Shown here piece after piece: positions 26,126 to 36,263 of a stretch of 64,000 nt of DNA. Each line of letters starts with the position of its first letter. Position 1 is the stretch's first letter. The stretch covers positions 27,101 through 91,100 of the forward strand of contig NZ_AOCN01000027.1 in assembly GCF_000350525.1 (NCBI RefSeq), written 5' to 3'. Under the pieces are notes generated by a model. It did no database searches. It was not told where the DNA came from and worked only from the letters and a program-made list of their open reading frames with translations. This DNA is from Leucobacter salsicius M1-8. Its GTDB lineage: Bacteria; Actinomycetota; Actinomycetes; Actinomycetales; Microbacteriaceae. The position numbers and the translations under genes are program-made.

Positions 26126-27775
26126 TTAACCGAACATGCCGTTCGAGGCGCCCCAGATGCCGAGTCCGACGACCACGACGAGGAGTCCACCGCCGGTCAG
26201 TCCCAGAACGAGCGGCAACTTAGTGCGCTCCTTCGTCGGCTTGGCCACTGCAGGAACGCCCGACACCACGCGCGCGCTCACCGCGTGACGCGCTGACACG
26301 GGAGCGGGGCCCGCTACCGTGCCGTGCTCGTCGACGGTCTCGGCGCCCGTGATCGGATCAATCTCGGCCGAGTCGTGGAGCGATACGTGACCGCCCGTTT
26401 CACCGAGCGACTTCGGCAGTCGCAGTGATCCGGTGACGTAGAGCTCTCCGGTAGCACCGAGCGGGCCCGTGAGCCCACCGGTGTCTTCGGGCATCGTGGG
26501 CAGGATCAGCGCAGAAGTGCCGTTGGTCGAGCCCTCCTGTGCCACCGCACGCGAGATCAGGTCGTCGAAGTCGCCCTGGGGCTCCTCGGCGGGTGAGGGC
26601 ACGTTGCGGGTCGCCGGATCGTCAAACACCGAGCGCCACTCTTCGGGGGGCGCGATGTCAGGAAACGAGTACGTCTCTTTCGGCTGCTGCTCTGGTTCCT
26701 CGACTACGACAACGGCCTCTTCGACCGTGGGCGCGTCGACCACAGGAGCGTCAAAGGCGACCGTCTCGGCAACCGGCTCTTCAGGAGCAGACTCTGTATC
26801 AGCGGTGTCCGCGTCAGCGAGTTCCGCGTCGGCGAGTTCCGCGTCAGCGGCCCCTACCGCTACCGGGAGCTCCTCGGGAGCTGTTTCGGCGGCGTCTTCG
26901 TTGACGTCGTCTACCGCGGGAGCCTCGGGCTCACCTTCGACTGCCTCGGCGCTTGCCTCAGCAGACTCGGCCTCAGTGATCTCGGGCTCGACAGCCGCGA
27001 GTTCAACAACCTCAGGCTCGACAGCCTGAGCTTCGACTGCTTCAACCTCAGCAGGCTCCGGAACCACGGCTTCGGCAGCCTTGTCACGCTTCCAAAATTT
27101 GAGGCGCGACTTGCCGCCTGACGCCGGAGTGGCCGTATCGGCAACGACCGGTGCGTCTTCCGACTCATCCTGCGAGGCATCCGCCTCGGGCTCCTGGGTC
27201 TCGGCCAGGGCTTCCGCTGCGCGCAGCTCTTCGACAGTGAAGGGCTCGGTTGGCGGAGAAATCAGGGAATCAAAATCTTCGACGGGCTCATCGTCTTCGG
27301 GTGCGACAGTGACGTCTGCCTCTGCGTCGACGACTTCTAGGTCAACGACCTCTACGTCAGCGTCAGCGTCAGCAACATCGATGTCGGCTACAGCGACGTC
27401 AGCAACCTCGGCCGCGGACTCGGTGTCTGCCTCTTCGCCTGCCCCGGCCGCAGCCGGCTCGGCGGGAGACTCTGACTCTGCTTCTGTCTCAGGCGCAGCG
27501 GTGACCGCCGCCTCCTGGGCCGCAGTTCGGGCCGCAAGAGCCTGCTCACGCAGGGTGCGAATCTCGCGACGGCTGCGAGGCGTGCCGTCAGCGTTGAGCG
27601 GCGAAATCTCGATGTCGTCGGCAACAATGCTGGGCTCGGGGTCGACAACGGGCGCGGCATCCGCTTCAGCGGCGGCTGCGGCCAGCTCGGAAAGGTCCAG
27701 CGCGCCGGTTTCGCCCTGCTCACGCAGACGGCGTTCCCGCCGTGTCAGCGGTACCTGCTCTTCGTTCTCACTCAT
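26126..27775 (-). CDS. Acidic, Ala/Glu-rich tail-anchored protein of unknown function
   Basis: The product is 549 residues. It opens with a basic segment ([11 protein letters not shown]), then a very acidic low-complexity region (about 45-390) full of Ala, Glu, Asp and Val with irregular short repeats such as [20 protein letters not shown]. The C-terminus has one membrane helix ([20 protein letters not shown]) and a 9-residue tail. Most of it should lie in the cytoplasm and be disordered. Its start overlaps the nadD stop by eight bases (27768-27775), and rsfS follows 25 bp on, so it sits inside a housekeeping operon. I do not recognise a function. Confidence 0.75.
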   Translation of the reverse strand: MSENEEQVPLTRRERRLREQGETGALDLSELAAAAAEADAAPVVDPEPSIVADDIEISPLNADGTPRSRREIRTLREQALAARTAAQEAAVTAAPETEAESESPAEPAAAGAGEEADTESAAEVADVAVADIDVADADADVEVVDLEVVDAEADVTVAPEDDEPVEDFDSLISPPTEPFTVEELRAAEALAETQEPEADASQDESEDAPVVADTATPASGGKSRLKFWKRDKAAEAVVPEPAEVEAVEAQAVEPEVVELAAVEPEITEAESAEASAEAVEGEPEAPAVDDVNEDAAETAPEELPVAVGAADAELADAELADADTADTESAPEEPVAETVAFDAPVVDAPTVEEAVVVVEEPEQQPKETYSFPDIAPPEEWRSVFDDPATRNVPSPAEEPQGDFDDLISRAVAQEGSTNGTSALILPTMPEDTGGLTGPLGATGELYVTGSLRLPKSLGETGGHVSLHDSAEIDPITGAETVDEHGTVAGPAPVSARHAVSARVVSGVPAVAKPTKERTKLPLVLGLTGGGLLVVVVGLGIWGASNGMFG

Positions 27776-28370
27776 TTTCCGTCGCTTCCTCGGTGTACAA
27801 CCCGTACTTGGCGATGTACTGCACCACACCATCTGGGACCAAATACCAGACCGGATCGCCCCGGCCTACTCGTGCCCTACAGTCGGTTGATGATATCGCC
27901 AACGCGGGAACTTCCAACAAGCTTATGTGTTTGCCCGAGAGCCCCGACAGTGACAGTTCGTGCCCGGGGCGCGAAACGGCAATAAAATGTGCAAGATTCC
28001 ACAGCTGCTCGACATCTTTCCAGCTCACGATCTGCTCGACCGCGTCAGCACCGGAGATGAAGAACAACTCGGCGTCTGGCCACTGCTTGCGCAGATCCCG
28101 CAGGGTGTCCACGGTGTACGTGGCACCGCTCCGGTCGATATCGACGCGACTCACGGTGAACCTGGGGTTTGATGCCGTCGCAATCACCGTCATGAGATAG
28201 CGGTGCTCGCTGGGCGACACGCCGCTCTTCTGCCACGGTCGCCCAGTCGGCACAAACACGACCTCATCGAGGTCAAAGCTCTGCGCAACCTCGCTCGCGG
28301 CGACGAGGTGACCATTGTGGATCGGGTCGAACGTTCCGCCCATTACCCCAATACGTCGCCGCGTAGCCAC
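27768..28370 (-). CDS. nadD: Nicotinate-nucleotide adenylyltransferase
   Basis: The product is 200 residues. It makes nicotinate adenine dinucleotide from NaMN and ATP in NAD synthesis. The nucleotidyltransferase signature [11 protein letters not shown] is at 11-21, [14 protein letters not shown] in the middle and [10 protein letters not shown] near the C-terminus. This is the expected length and the expected position next to proA and rsfS. Confidence 0.95.
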   Translation of the reverse strand: MATRRRIGVMGGTFDPIHNGHLVAASEVAQSFDLDEVVFVPTGRPWQKSGVSPSEHRYLMTVIATASNPRFTVSRVDIDRSGATYTVDTLRDLRKQWPDAELFFISGADAVEQIVSWKDVEQLWNLAHFIAVSRPGHELSLSGLSGKHISLLEVPALAISSTDCRARVGRGDPVWYLVPDGVVQYIAKYGLYTEEATENE

Positions 28371-28385
28371 CGGTTGCCGAACCTA

Positions 28386-28601
28386 CTAGTGCGTGGGCTG
28401 CTGGGTGCCGTGCTCGCGAGCGTACGCCTCAGCCTTGGCCGAGTGACGGTTCGCCACATCACGGAAGGAAAAAGTCACGGCAGCGAGCACCACGAAAATC
28501 GAAAATACGATCACGCCGTACATAACTGGGGGCATCGGCAGTTCCTTAAGAACGTGCCCTCCCTCTTCTGCTGCAACAGCAAGCGTGGCGAGAACAGACA
28601 T
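28386..28601 (-). CDS. Small membrane protein of unknown function
   Basis: The product is 71 residues starting MSVLATLAVAAEEGGHVLKE, with a single membrane helix (VMYGVIVFSIFVVLAAVTF). The start at 28601 is chosen because AGAGGT lies five bases upstream. A longer ATG at 28619 has no such site. A short basic and polar tail rich in His and Glu follows. It lies between proA and nadD, as in other actinobacteria. Role unknown. Confidence 0.7.
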   Translation of the reverse strand: MSVLATLAVAAEEGGHVLKELPMPPVMYGVIVFSIFVVLAAVTFSFRDVANRHSAKAEAYAREHGTQQPTH

Positions 28602-28657
28602 TGAGACCTCTGCATTCATGGCGAATTGGATAATCGGATTAAGTCTACCGGGTTTGG

Positions 28658-29950
28658 CTAGCGAATCTGGCCCGCGCCGCGCACAAGCCACTTGGTGCTT
28701 GTCAGCTCAGCAAGACCCATGGGCCCTCGCGCGTGCAGTTTCTGGGTCGAAATACCCACCTCTGCACCGAAGCCAAACTCGCCGCCGTCCGTGAACCGGG
28801 TTGATGCGTTCACCATCACCACGGCGGAGTCGACCCGAGCAAGGAACTGCTCAGCGTTACGGTAGTTAGCGGTGACGATCGCATCTGTGTGTCGCGTGGA
28901 GTAGCGCTCGATGTGCGCAAGTGCATCCTCGAGCGAGTCCACAATCTTGACGCCCATCTCGAGCGCGTGATGCTCCGTTTCCCAGGTGGCATCTGTCGCA
29001 GCTTGGATCGATCCGGATCCCGGCTCCGCCGTGTCGCTACCGGGCGCGCCGCCCACGAGCGTGAGGGTACGCGCGTCGGCTTCGATGCGCACGTCCTTCT
29101 CGCGCAGCGCGGCGATGATGGGCGGCAACAGCCGCTGTGCCGCAGCGCGGTGCACGAGCAGCGTCTCTGCGGCGTTGCAGACGCTGGGACGGTGTGTCTT
29201 GGCGTTGCGCACGATGGACACGGCCATGTCTTTGTCGGCGGTTTCATCGACGAACACGTGTACCACGCCGGATCCGGTCTCGATGACCGGCACCGTGGAC
29301 TCTTGGACAACGGTTGAGATGAGTCCCGCGCTCCCGCGGGGAATCAAGACGTCGACGTAGCCGCGGGCACGCATCAGCCGGCTGGCGCCCTCGCGACCGA
29401 ATTCGTCGATCGTCTGGATCGCGTCGCCCGCGAGACCAGCGCTCGTCACGGCGTCCTGGATGACGCGCACGAGCACCCGGTTTGTCTGCTCTGCGGCGCT
29501 GCCGCCGCGCAGCACGGCGCCGTTGCCACTCTTAAGCGCGAGCGCCGCAATATCAACGGTCACGTTGGGGCGCGCCTCGTAGATCGCGCCCACAACGCCA
29601 AACGGGACGCGTACCTGACTGATGGCGACCCCGTTTTCGAGGGTGCCCCCACGCACCACCTGGCCCACAGGGTCGGGCAGGCCAATGATGTCGCGCACGG
29701 CGTCGCTCAGCGCGGCAACGCGCGCGGCATCGAGCGTGAGTCGGTCGAGCAGACCGGCCCCGATCTGCTGCTCCTCGCCGCGGGCGAGGTCGAGCGCATT
29801 GGCCGCGACAATATCGTCGACATTGGCCACCAACGCATCAGCGATCGAGGCGAGCGCGGCGTTCTTTGCCGCGGTCGACACCGTAGCAAGCGACTTCGCC
29901 GCGACGCGTGCACGGTCAAGGGTAGTCAAAAACCGATCTTCGTGTGACAT
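28658..29950 (-). CDS. proA: Gamma-glutamyl phosphate reductase
   Basis: The product is 430 residues. It reduces L-glutamyl 5-phosphate with NADPH in proline synthesis. Aldehyde-dehydrogenase-like landmarks are IYEARPNVTVDIAALALKSGN, GNAKTH-type RNAKTHRPSVCNAAETLLVH with the catalytic cysteine, and the C-terminal FTDGGEFGFGAEVGISTQK. It follows proB by 86 bp in the same direction. Confidence 0.95.
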   Translation of the reverse strand: MSHEDRFLTTLDRARVAAKSLATVSTAAKNAALASIADALVANVDDIVAANALDLARGEEQQIGAGLLDRLTLDAARVAALSDAVRDIIGLPDPVGQVVRGGTLENGVAISQVRVPFGVVGAIYEARPNVTVDIAALALKSGNGAVLRGGSAAEQTNRVLVRVIQDAVTSAGLAGDAIQTIDEFGREGASRLMRARGYVDVLIPRGSAGLISTVVQESTVPVIETGSGVVHVFVDETADKDMAVSIVRNAKTHRPSVCNAAETLLVHRAAAQRLLPPIIAALREKDVRIEADARTLTLVGGAPGSDTAEPGSGSIQAATDATWETEHHALEMGVKIVDSLEDALAHIERYSTRHTDAIVTANYRNAEQFLARVDSAVVMVNASTRFTDGGEFGFGAEVGISTQKLHARGPMGLAELTSTKWLVRGAGQIR

Positions 29951-30036
29951 GGGGTCAGCCTATCTCGCGCCCGGCGACACTGGCTCGGGCGTGGGGATTC
30001 TAAGGAAACGTAAGGAGTAGTACGAGGCGTGTTCGG

Positions 30037-30864
30037 CTATGCCGATGGAGCCGCTGAAGCAGCTGGCACCGGTGGCGCCGCCGGGTAGGCTCCCGGCGCC
30101 GCATCAAACACGGTGCCGTGGTCCTCGCCGTCGAGCACTGCAGCCAACAGGCCAGTCTCGGTGAGTAGCACGGCGGCTCCCGCCTCGGCTGCCAATCGGG
30201 CAGCCTGAACCTTCGTGGATGCACCCCCGGTGCCCCAGCCAGACTGGCTTTCGCCGATCGTGATGCCGTCGAGCGGGTCGCCGTATGGCACATGTGCAAC
30301 CCGCTCGGCTCCAACGATGTTGGGCGGAGCGGTGTAGAGCGCATCGACATCTGAGAGCAGCACGAGCTGATCGGCACAGATCAGGCGTGCAACCAGCGCG
30401 GCCAGTCGGTCATTATCGCCGAACCGGATCTCGTGAGTTGCGACCGTATCGTTCTCATTGATGATCGGCAGAATGCCGAGCTGCAACAGGCGTTCGAGCG
30501 ATCGCCGCGCGTTACCTCGGTGCGTGGGGTTCTCAAAGTCTTGTGCGGTCAGGAGCACCTGACCGGCCACGATTTCGTGAGTCGTGAGAGCCCGCTGGTA
30601 GCGGTTGACCAGAATATTCTGGCCAACCGCTGCAGCTGCCTGCTGTGTCGCGAGGTCATCAGGACGCGCGTCAAGCTTCAGAAAGGGTACGCCGGTTGCA
30701 ATCGCCCCACTCGAGACGAGAATCACCTCGGCGCCGGCGGCGTGCAGCCGCGCGAGCGAGGCTACGAGCCGGGGAATCTGACCGGCGTTATCGCCACTGA
30801 CCGACGAAGAGCCGACCTTGACGACGACCCTGCGGGCCTGCAGCAGGGATGCGTCCCCGCTCAT
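30037..30864 (-). CDS. proB: Glutamate 5-kinase (short form, no PUA domain)
   Basis: The product is 275 residues. It phosphorylates glutamate, the first and normally feedback-controlled step of proline synthesis. Amino-acid-kinase motifs are VVVKVGSSSV, ILVSSGAIATG, INENDTVAT and FGDNDRLAALVA. The protein ends in an Ala/Pro-rich tail after the kinase domain and lacks the roughly 100-residue PUA domain of E. coli ProB. PUA-less forms occur in other bacteria. Its ATG overlaps the obg stop by four bases. Confidence 0.95.
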   Translation of the reverse strand: MSGDASLLQARRVVVKVGSSSVSGDNAGQIPRLVASLARLHAAGAEVILVSSGAIATGVPFLKLDARPDDLATQQAAAAVGQNILVNRYQRALTTHEIVAGQVLLTAQDFENPTHRGNARRSLERLLQLGILPIINENDTVATHEIRFGDNDRLAALVARLICADQLVLLSDVDALYTAPPNIVGAERVAHVPYGDPLDGITIGESQSGWGTGGASTKVQAARLAAEAGAAVLLTETGLLAAVLDGEDHGTVFDAAPGAYPAAPPVPAASAAPSA

Positions 30865-32366
30865 TCATCCGCTCCCCACATGCCCGACTCGCGCTCCCGC
30901 TCCAGCTGGGCACGAGCCTCCGCCTTGGCATCCATCATCTCGTAGTAGTCAGCGCGGCGCTCCTTGTTGGTGCGTCGCACGACCGGGTCGAGTCGGTCAT
31001 CGCTACCGCGCACGCCCGTCTGCACCTCGGCCGCACTGGTAACGGTAGGCTCCCAGTCGAAGATGACGCCAGCGCCGGGACCAATCACGACGGTCGAGCC
31101 GGCAACGGCTCCCGCCTTGACGAGGCCGTCTTCGATGCCGATCTTCTGCAGACGGTCGGCGAGGTATCCGATCGCCTCGTCGTTCTTGAAGTCGGTCTGT
31201 TCGACCCAGCGCTCGGGCTTCTCACCCAAGATGCGGTAGATCGTGCCGTACGTTCCACCCTCAGTCTTGATGCGGAAGTTGACGCGATCGACCGGCTTGG
31301 GCGTCAGCACGATCCGGGGCTGGGCAACGGCCTCAGCTTCACGGGCGACCCGCTCGCTTTCGACGAGGGCTCCGAGCGCGAAGCCGAGCTCGCGCAGTCC
31401 CTCGTGCGACGCGGTGGAAATCTCGAACACGCGGTAGCCGCGTGCCTCGAGGTCGGGGCGCACCATTTCGGCGAGCTCGCGTGCCTCGGGCACATCGATC
31501 TTGTTCAACGCGATGAACTGCGGGCGCTCGAGCAACGGGATCTGCCCCTCGGGCACCGGGTATGCGCCGAGCTCTCCCAAAATCACGTCGAGATCAGAGA
31601 TGGGATCGCGCCCGGGTTCGAGCGTGGCACAGTCGAGAACGTGCAGCAGTGCGCTGCAGCGCTCGACGTGGCGGAGAAAGTCGAGCCCCAGCCCGCGCCC
31701 CTCGCTCGCGCCCTCGATCAGCCCGGGAACGTCGGCAACTGTGTAGCGGTACTCACCCGACTGCACGACACCCAGGTTGGGGTGCAGCGTGGTGAATGGG
31801 TAGTCGGCGATCTTCGGCTTTGCAGCACTCATCGCAGCAATCAAGCTCGACTTTCCCGCTGAAGGATAGCCAACAAACGCAACATCGGCGATCGTCTTGA
31901 GCTCGAGGGTGACCTCACCAGTCCAACCCGCGGTGCCGAGCAGCGCAAAGCCGGGGGCTTTGCGCTTCGTGCTGGCGAGATCCATATTTCCGAGGCCACC
32001 GACACCACCCTTGGCAGCGACGTAGCGCATGCCGGGTTCGGTGAAGTCAATCAGGGTCTCCCCCGCTGCGTCCTTCACCACGGTGCCGACGGGCACCGGT
32101 AGCACAAGTTCGCCGCCGTTTTCACCGGAGCGCCAGTCACCGGCGCCGTAGCCACCGTTCTTCGCTGCGATGTGCGGCCGGCGGTGGTACTCCAGCAGCG
32201 TCGTGACCTGCGGGTCTGCGAGCAGCACGATGTCGCCACCGTGCCCGCCCGCGCCACCGTCCGGCCCAGCCATTGGCTTAAACTTTTCGCGGTGAATCGA
32301 GACGCAGCCATTACCACCGCGCCCCGCCTGCAAAAAGAGCTGGACGCGGTCCACGAACGTTACCAT
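30861..32366 (-). CDS. obgE: GTPase Obg (50S assembly)
   Basis: The product is 501 residues. It has an N-terminal glycine-rich Obg fold (GRGGNGCVSIHREKF, GPDGGAGGHGGDI), a GTPase domain with G1 GYPSAGKSS and DVPGLIEGASEGRGLG, and a C-terminal OCT domain. A tail of about 50 charged residues follows. The protein aids late 50S subunit assembly and stress control. It follows L21 and L27, the classic order, behind the terminator-like hairpin after rpmA. Confidence 0.96.
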   Translation of the reverse strand: MVTFVDRVQLFLQAGRGGNGCVSIHREKFKPMAGPDGGAGGHGGDIVLLADPQVTTLLEYHRRPHIAAKNGGYGAGDWRSGENGGELVLPVPVGTVVKDAAGETLIDFTEPGMRYVAAKGGVGGLGNMDLASTKRKAPGFALLGTAGWTGEVTLELKTIADVAFVGYPSAGKSSLIAAMSAAKPKIADYPFTTLHPNLGVVQSGEYRYTVADVPGLIEGASEGRGLGLDFLRHVERCSALLHVLDCATLEPGRDPISDLDVILGELGAYPVPEGQIPLLERPQFIALNKIDVPEARELAEMVRPDLEARGYRVFEISTASHEGLRELGFALGALVESERVAREAEAVAQPRIVLTPKPVDRVNFRIKTEGGTYGTIYRILGEKPERWVEQTDFKNDEAIGYLADRLQKIGIEDGLVKAGAVAGSTVVIGPGAGVIFDWEPTVTSAAEVQTGVRGSDDRLDPVVRRTNKERRADYYEMMDAKAEARAQLERERESGMWGADE

Positions 32367-32395
32367 GCTGAAAAAATTCCCTCGCTATATACGGC

Positions 32396-32422
32396 AAAAG
32401 GCGAGCCGAAGCCCGCCTCGCC
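32396..32422 (-). terminator. Terminator-like hairpin after rpmA
   Basis: On the reverse strand GGCGAG / CTCGCC (32417-32422 with 32400-32405) is followed by TTTT. The stem is short, so it may only attenuate read-through from the ribosomal protein genes into obg. Confidence 0.5.
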
Positions 32423-32440
32423 GTGAGTTGCCTAATGTGG

Positions 32441-32695
32441 TTAGGCGGCCGTCACGATGTTGACGACCTTGCGGCCGCCCTTCGCGCCAAACTCAACCGC
32501 GCCCGCAGCGAGTGCGAACAGCGTGTCGTCCTTACCGCGGCCGACGTTTGCGCCGGGGTGGAAACGAGTGCCACGCTGGCGGACGATGATCTCGCCTGCG
32601 TTGACTTCCTGTCCACCGAAGCGCTTTACGCCGAGGCGCTGTGCATTTGAGTCGCGGCCGTTCTTGCTTGAGCCGACGCCCTTCTTGGATGCCAT
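32441..32695 (-). CDS. rpmA: 50S ribosomal protein L27
   Basis: The product is 84 residues with the L27 core [19 protein letters not shown] and [22 protein letters not shown] (shown in part). The N-terminus starts [13 protein letters not shown] without the Firmicutes-type cleavable leader. It lies 34 bp after rplU. Confidence 0.97.
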   Translation of the reverse strand: MASKKGVGSSKNGRDSNAQRLGVKRFGGQEVNAGEIIVRQRGTRFHPGANVGRGKDDTLFALAAGAVEFGAKGGRKVVNIVTAA

Positions 32696-32729
32696 GAGTC
32701 TCTACTCCTTAGGTAGTAGCGTAAAACGC

Positions 32730-33038
32730 TTACTTAATGCCGGTGACTTTGAGGCGCGTCAGATCCTGACGGTGCCCCTGGCGGCGCTTGTAGCCGGTCT
32801 TGTTCTTGTAGCGCTGAATGATGATCTTCGGGCCACGAAGGTCATTGAGCACCTCAGCGGTGACGGTAACCTTGGCGAGCTCAGCCGCATCGGTCGTTAC
32901 CTTGTCGCCGTCGACGAGCAGGACAGCGGGAAGCTCAAGCTTGCCATTGTCGTCGCCCTCAACACGATTCACCGTGATGATCGAGCCAATCTCGACCTTC
33001 TCCTGCCGGCCGCTTGCGCGAACTACTGCGTAAACCAC
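32730..33038 (-). CDS. rplU: 50S ribosomal protein L21
   Basis: The product is 102 residues from a GTG at 33038, preceded by GAAGAGGG. L21 landmarks are [16 protein letters not shown] at the start and [20 protein letters not shown] at the end. It has its own promoter between rne and rplU. Confidence 0.97.
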   Translation of the reverse strand: MVYAVVRASGRQEKVEIGSIITVNRVEGDDNGKLELPAVLLVDGDKVTTDAAELAKVTVTAEVLNDLRGPKIIIQRYKNKTGYKRRQGHRQDLTRLKVTGIK

Positions 33039-33137
33039 TTCACACCCTCTTCTTAAGGTTTGTCATCCATACCGAATCGCGACCAAGTCGCGCTCGAAGT
33101 CTGTCTACCGCCCAGAAAAGGGTGGCACCAACGGTCA

Positions 33138-33167
33138 ATATTATCCCACAGTCGCGGCTCGGGTCAA
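33138..33167 (-). promoter_or_regulatory. Promoter of rplU-rpmA
   Basis: Reverse-strand TTGACC (33162-33167) and TAATAT (33138-33143) are spaced by 18 bp, or GATAAT at 16 bp. This is the best -35/-10 match I saw in the window. It implies a leader of roughly 90 nt for rplU. Confidence 0.7.
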
Positions 33168-33181
33168 ATGCGGCACGCTGA

Positions 33182-35956
33182 TTATTCACGCGCCGCGTCG
33201 CGCCGCTTTGCGGTCGCGTCCAGAGCCTGCGCGAGCGCGAGCTGCGCAGCCTGCGCCGGATCAGGTTCTGCGGCAGGCGTTGACTGGGCAGATGCCCCCT
33301 GTTGGGGCGCAGCAACCGTGCCACCCTGCGTCTGCGCCGTCGAAACGCGTCGCCGGGCACGACCGTGTCCGGCGGCCGGCGCGTCGGGCAGCGCAGACAG
33401 CACAGAATCCAGCAGATTCGCAGCTGGCGCCGCGTTCGCTGACACGGGCGTCGAAGCTGACACTGGAGTCGAGCCTGACGGCTCGGGAGAAGCTGCCGGG
33501 GCGCTCACGCGCTCCTGCGCTGCGCCGCGTTCGGCCTGAGCGGATGCGCCCGAGCGCACGCGCCCCGTGGTCACCTGCGCCTTGGGCTGGGTCTGAGCGG
33601 GGGCCTGGGCAGGAGCCTGGGCAGGAGCCTGCGCGGGTGCCTGAGCCTGACGCGACTCGGATGCGCCGCCACCGTTCCCACGCCGGGCCTTGCGGGCTGC
33701 AGCGGCATCGACTGCCGCGGCGAGCTGCTCTGCCACCGCGTCTGTGCTTTCCTCGTGCTTCACGGGGAGCGTTGAAGCAGCGACCTGCGCCAGCATGTTC
33801 TTCGCGCCATCGGTGATCGCGTGAGTCTGGTTCTTCGCGTCGTGCTGCAGTGCGGGCTGCGGGTGCTGCTGTTGCGTCTGCTGCTGCGACTGGTTGCCGT
33901 TGCGGCCACGCTTTTGGTTGCGCGGGTTACCCTCGCTGCGATGGCGCGAAATCGGATCGTGCTGCACGATTACACCGCGGCCTGCACAGGCCTCGCAGGC
34001 TTCACTGAAGGACTCCAGCAGGCCCAGGCCAAGCTTCTTACGCGTCATCTGCACGAGTCCAAGCGAGGTCACCTCGGCAACCTGGTGCTTCGTACGATCC
34101 CGGCTGAGGCATTCGACGAGCCGACGCAGCACGAGGTCGCGGTTGGACTCGAGCACCATGTCGATGAAGTCGATCACGATGATGCCGCCAATATCGCGCA
34201 GGCGCAGCTGGCGCACGATCTCCTCGGCCGACTCCAGGTTGTTCTTCGTGACGGTCTCCTCGAGGTTGCCGCCCGAACCGACGAACTTACCCGTGTTGAC
34301 ATCGATCACGGTCATTGCTTCGGTGCGATCGATCACGAGCGATCCGCCCGAGGGCAGCCAGACCTTGCGATCGAGCGCCTTTGAGATCTGCTCGGTCACG
34401 CGGTACTCGTCAAAAATATCGCGTTCGCTCTCGAAGCGATCCACGCGCTGGAGCAGATCGGGCGCTACCTGACCCAGGTAGTTCTCGATCACCATGTAGG
34501 TCTCGTCACCCGAGATGCGCATGCGGTGGAAGTCCTCATTGAAGACGTCACGCACGATCTTGATGAGGACATCGGGCTCGGCGTGCAGCAGGACGGGCCC
34601 GCCGCCCTTGGCCACGCGCTGCTGAATCGACTCCCACTGACGGGTGAGACGCTCGACGTCGTGCGTCAGCTGATCCTCGGTCGCACCCTCGGCAGCGGTG
34701 CGCACGATGACACCGGCGCCGCCGGGCAGCACCTCCTTGAGGATCTTCTTCAGGCGCGCACGCTCGGTGTCGGGGAGCTTCCGCGAGATGCCGTTCATGG
34801 CCCCGCCAGGTACGTAGACCAGGAAGCGGCCGGGCAGCGAGATCTGGCTCGTGAGCCGGGCACCCTTGTGGCCCACCGGATCCTTCGTAACCTGCACGAG
34901 GACCTGGTCACCGGGCTTGAGTGCGTTCTCGATCTTGCGAGCGGTGTTGCCACCCTCGAACTCAGACCAGTCAACCTCGCCCGAGTAGAGCACGGCATTG
35001 CGGCCGCGGCCGATGTCAACGAAGGCGGCTTCCATGCTGGGCAGCACGTTCTGCACACGACCGAGGTAGACGTTGCCGATGAGCGAGCTCTCGCTCGAGC
35101 GCGCGACGTAGTGCTCCACGAGCACCTTGTCTTCGAGCACACCAATCTGCACGCGGTCGGCCGTGGTGCGCACGATCATCTCGCGGTCCACTGCCTCGCG
35201 GCGTGCGAGGAACTCTGACTCCGTGATCACGCTGCGGCGGCGGCCGGCGTCACGGCCGTCGCGGCGACGCTGCTTCTTCGCCTCCAGGCGGGTCGAACCC
35301 CGCACCTTCTGCGGCTCGGTGATGACTGGGGCCTGACGACGCTCACGGCGCGGCGCATCTTCATCGATGTCACGGCGGCGCGTGCGACGCGATCCGGATC
35401 GGTCGCTATCGGCATCGTGCGCCTCGTGATCCTGCGGCGCATGATCGTCGAGCAGCTCGTCGAGCTGACGGAAGTCGCTCACGTGGGCGTCGCGGCGCGG
35501 CTCGCTGCGGCGAGCATCCCCGCGGAACGAATCGCCTCGGTAGGAGTCGGCACGGAACGAGTCGCCACGGAAGGAGTCCCCGCGGTTACTGTCGTTGCGG
35601 TAGCCCTCACTGCGACGGCCCTCGCTGCGACGCGGTTCGTGCTCCTCTGCACGCTGTGCGTCACTGCGGAAGATCTCGCTGCGACGCGGGCGCGGCGGGA
35701 TCGGCGGCACGTCGGGAGCCAGGAAGATGAGCTTCGTGGTCGCGCGGAAGCGCTCCTCGGGCGTCATCTCGGCCAGCGACTTCACCACGGGGGCGGCAGG
35801 CGCGGGCTCGTTGCTCTCGGCAACGCCCTCGACTGGCTGGGCCTCGCCAGAGGCCTCAGCCTGTTCGGTGGCAGCAGCGCTCTCGAGCGAGCCGGACGTT
35901 TCCTCCGGCTCGTGATGCTCTGAAACTACGGGTTCTTCTGTTGTGTTCTTCACCAT
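33182..35956 (-). CDS. rne: Ribonuclease E/G
   Basis: The product is 924 residues. A disordered N-terminal extension of about 260 residues is rich in Arg, Ser and Asp and contains about five RGDSF-like repeats near residues 125-150. The catalytic core follows: S1 domain (SSLIGNVYLGRVQNVLPSME), the metal-binding Asp in GGIIVIDFIDM, and the zinc-link CEACAGRG. The C-terminal tail has a repeated QAPA tract. Long disordered arms on both sides of the core are typical of actinobacterial RNase E and may scaffold partner proteins. The ATG follows AGGAG. Confidence 0.94.
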   Translation of the reverse strand: MVKNTTEEPVVSEHHEPEETSGSLESAAATEQAEASGEAQPVEGVAESNEPAPAAPVVKSLAEMTPEERFRATTKLIFLAPDVPPIPPRPRRSEIFRSDAQRAEEHEPRRSEGRRSEGYRNDSNRGDSFRGDSFRADSYRGDSFRGDARRSEPRRDAHVSDFRQLDELLDDHAPQDHEAHDADSDRSGSRRTRRRDIDEDAPRRERRQAPVITEPQKVRGSTRLEAKKQRRRDGRDAGRRRSVITESEFLARREAVDREMIVRTTADRVQIGVLEDKVLVEHYVARSSESSLIGNVYLGRVQNVLPSMEAAFVDIGRGRNAVLYSGEVDWSEFEGGNTARKIENALKPGDQVLVQVTKDPVGHKGARLTSQISLPGRFLVYVPGGAMNGISRKLPDTERARLKKILKEVLPGGAGVIVRTAAEGATEDQLTHDVERLTRQWESIQQRVAKGGGPVLLHAEPDVLIKIVRDVFNEDFHRMRISGDETYMVIENYLGQVAPDLLQRVDRFESERDIFDEYRVTEQISKALDRKVWLPSGGSLVIDRTEAMTVIDVNTGKFVGSGGNLEETVTKNNLESAEEIVRQLRLRDIGGIIVIDFIDMVLESNRDLVLRRLVECLSRDRTKHQVAEVTSLGLVQMTRKKLGLGLLESFSEACEACAGRGVIVQHDPISRHRSEGNPRNQKRGRNGNQSQQQTQQQHPQPALQHDAKNQTHAITDGAKNMLAQVAASTLPVKHEESTDAVAEQLAAAVDAAAARKARRGNGGGASESRQAQAPAQAPAQAPAQAPAQTQPKAQVTTGRVRSGASAQAERGAAQERVSAPAASPEPSGSTPVSASTPVSANAAPAANLLDSVLSALPDAPAAGHGRARRRVSTAQTQGGTVAAPQQGASAQSTPAAEPDPAQAAQLALAQALDATAKRRDAARE

Positions 35957-36263
35957 TACTGGTGTCTCCTCTATTCCGGAAGCTGATACGCCCCGGCAAC
36001 CTTTTCGTGCGGTGGGTGCCGCTCATGTTGTTCCCCGCGAGGCCGCGGCACTCGCGCTCGGTCGCTCTGGGACCGGTGGCGGTCAGGAGACCGCCAAAAG
36101 ACTGTGCGTGTTCGGCGCTATCTGCACGCTTCACACCGCATCCATTATGTCACGGGACAGCTGCGCGGCGCATGATTGCCACGTGAGTTCTCTACGGGGA
36201 GACTTCGCGGCGCCGCGGGGTGCCTTCAAAGGTTTGCGCAGCCCAGCGCAGTAAGCTCGCCTC
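35957..36263. other. Intergenic region: long rne leader and divergent VKOR upstream region
   Basis: This 307-bp gap has no convincing gene. On the reverse strand a CATAAT hexamer at 36144-36149 could be the rne -10, giving a leader of about 180 nt. That leader contains a 7-bp perfect hairpin (36078-36084 with 36089-36095). Long structured leaders allow RNase E to control its own mRNA in enterobacteria; whether that holds here is not shown. Confidence 0.4.
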
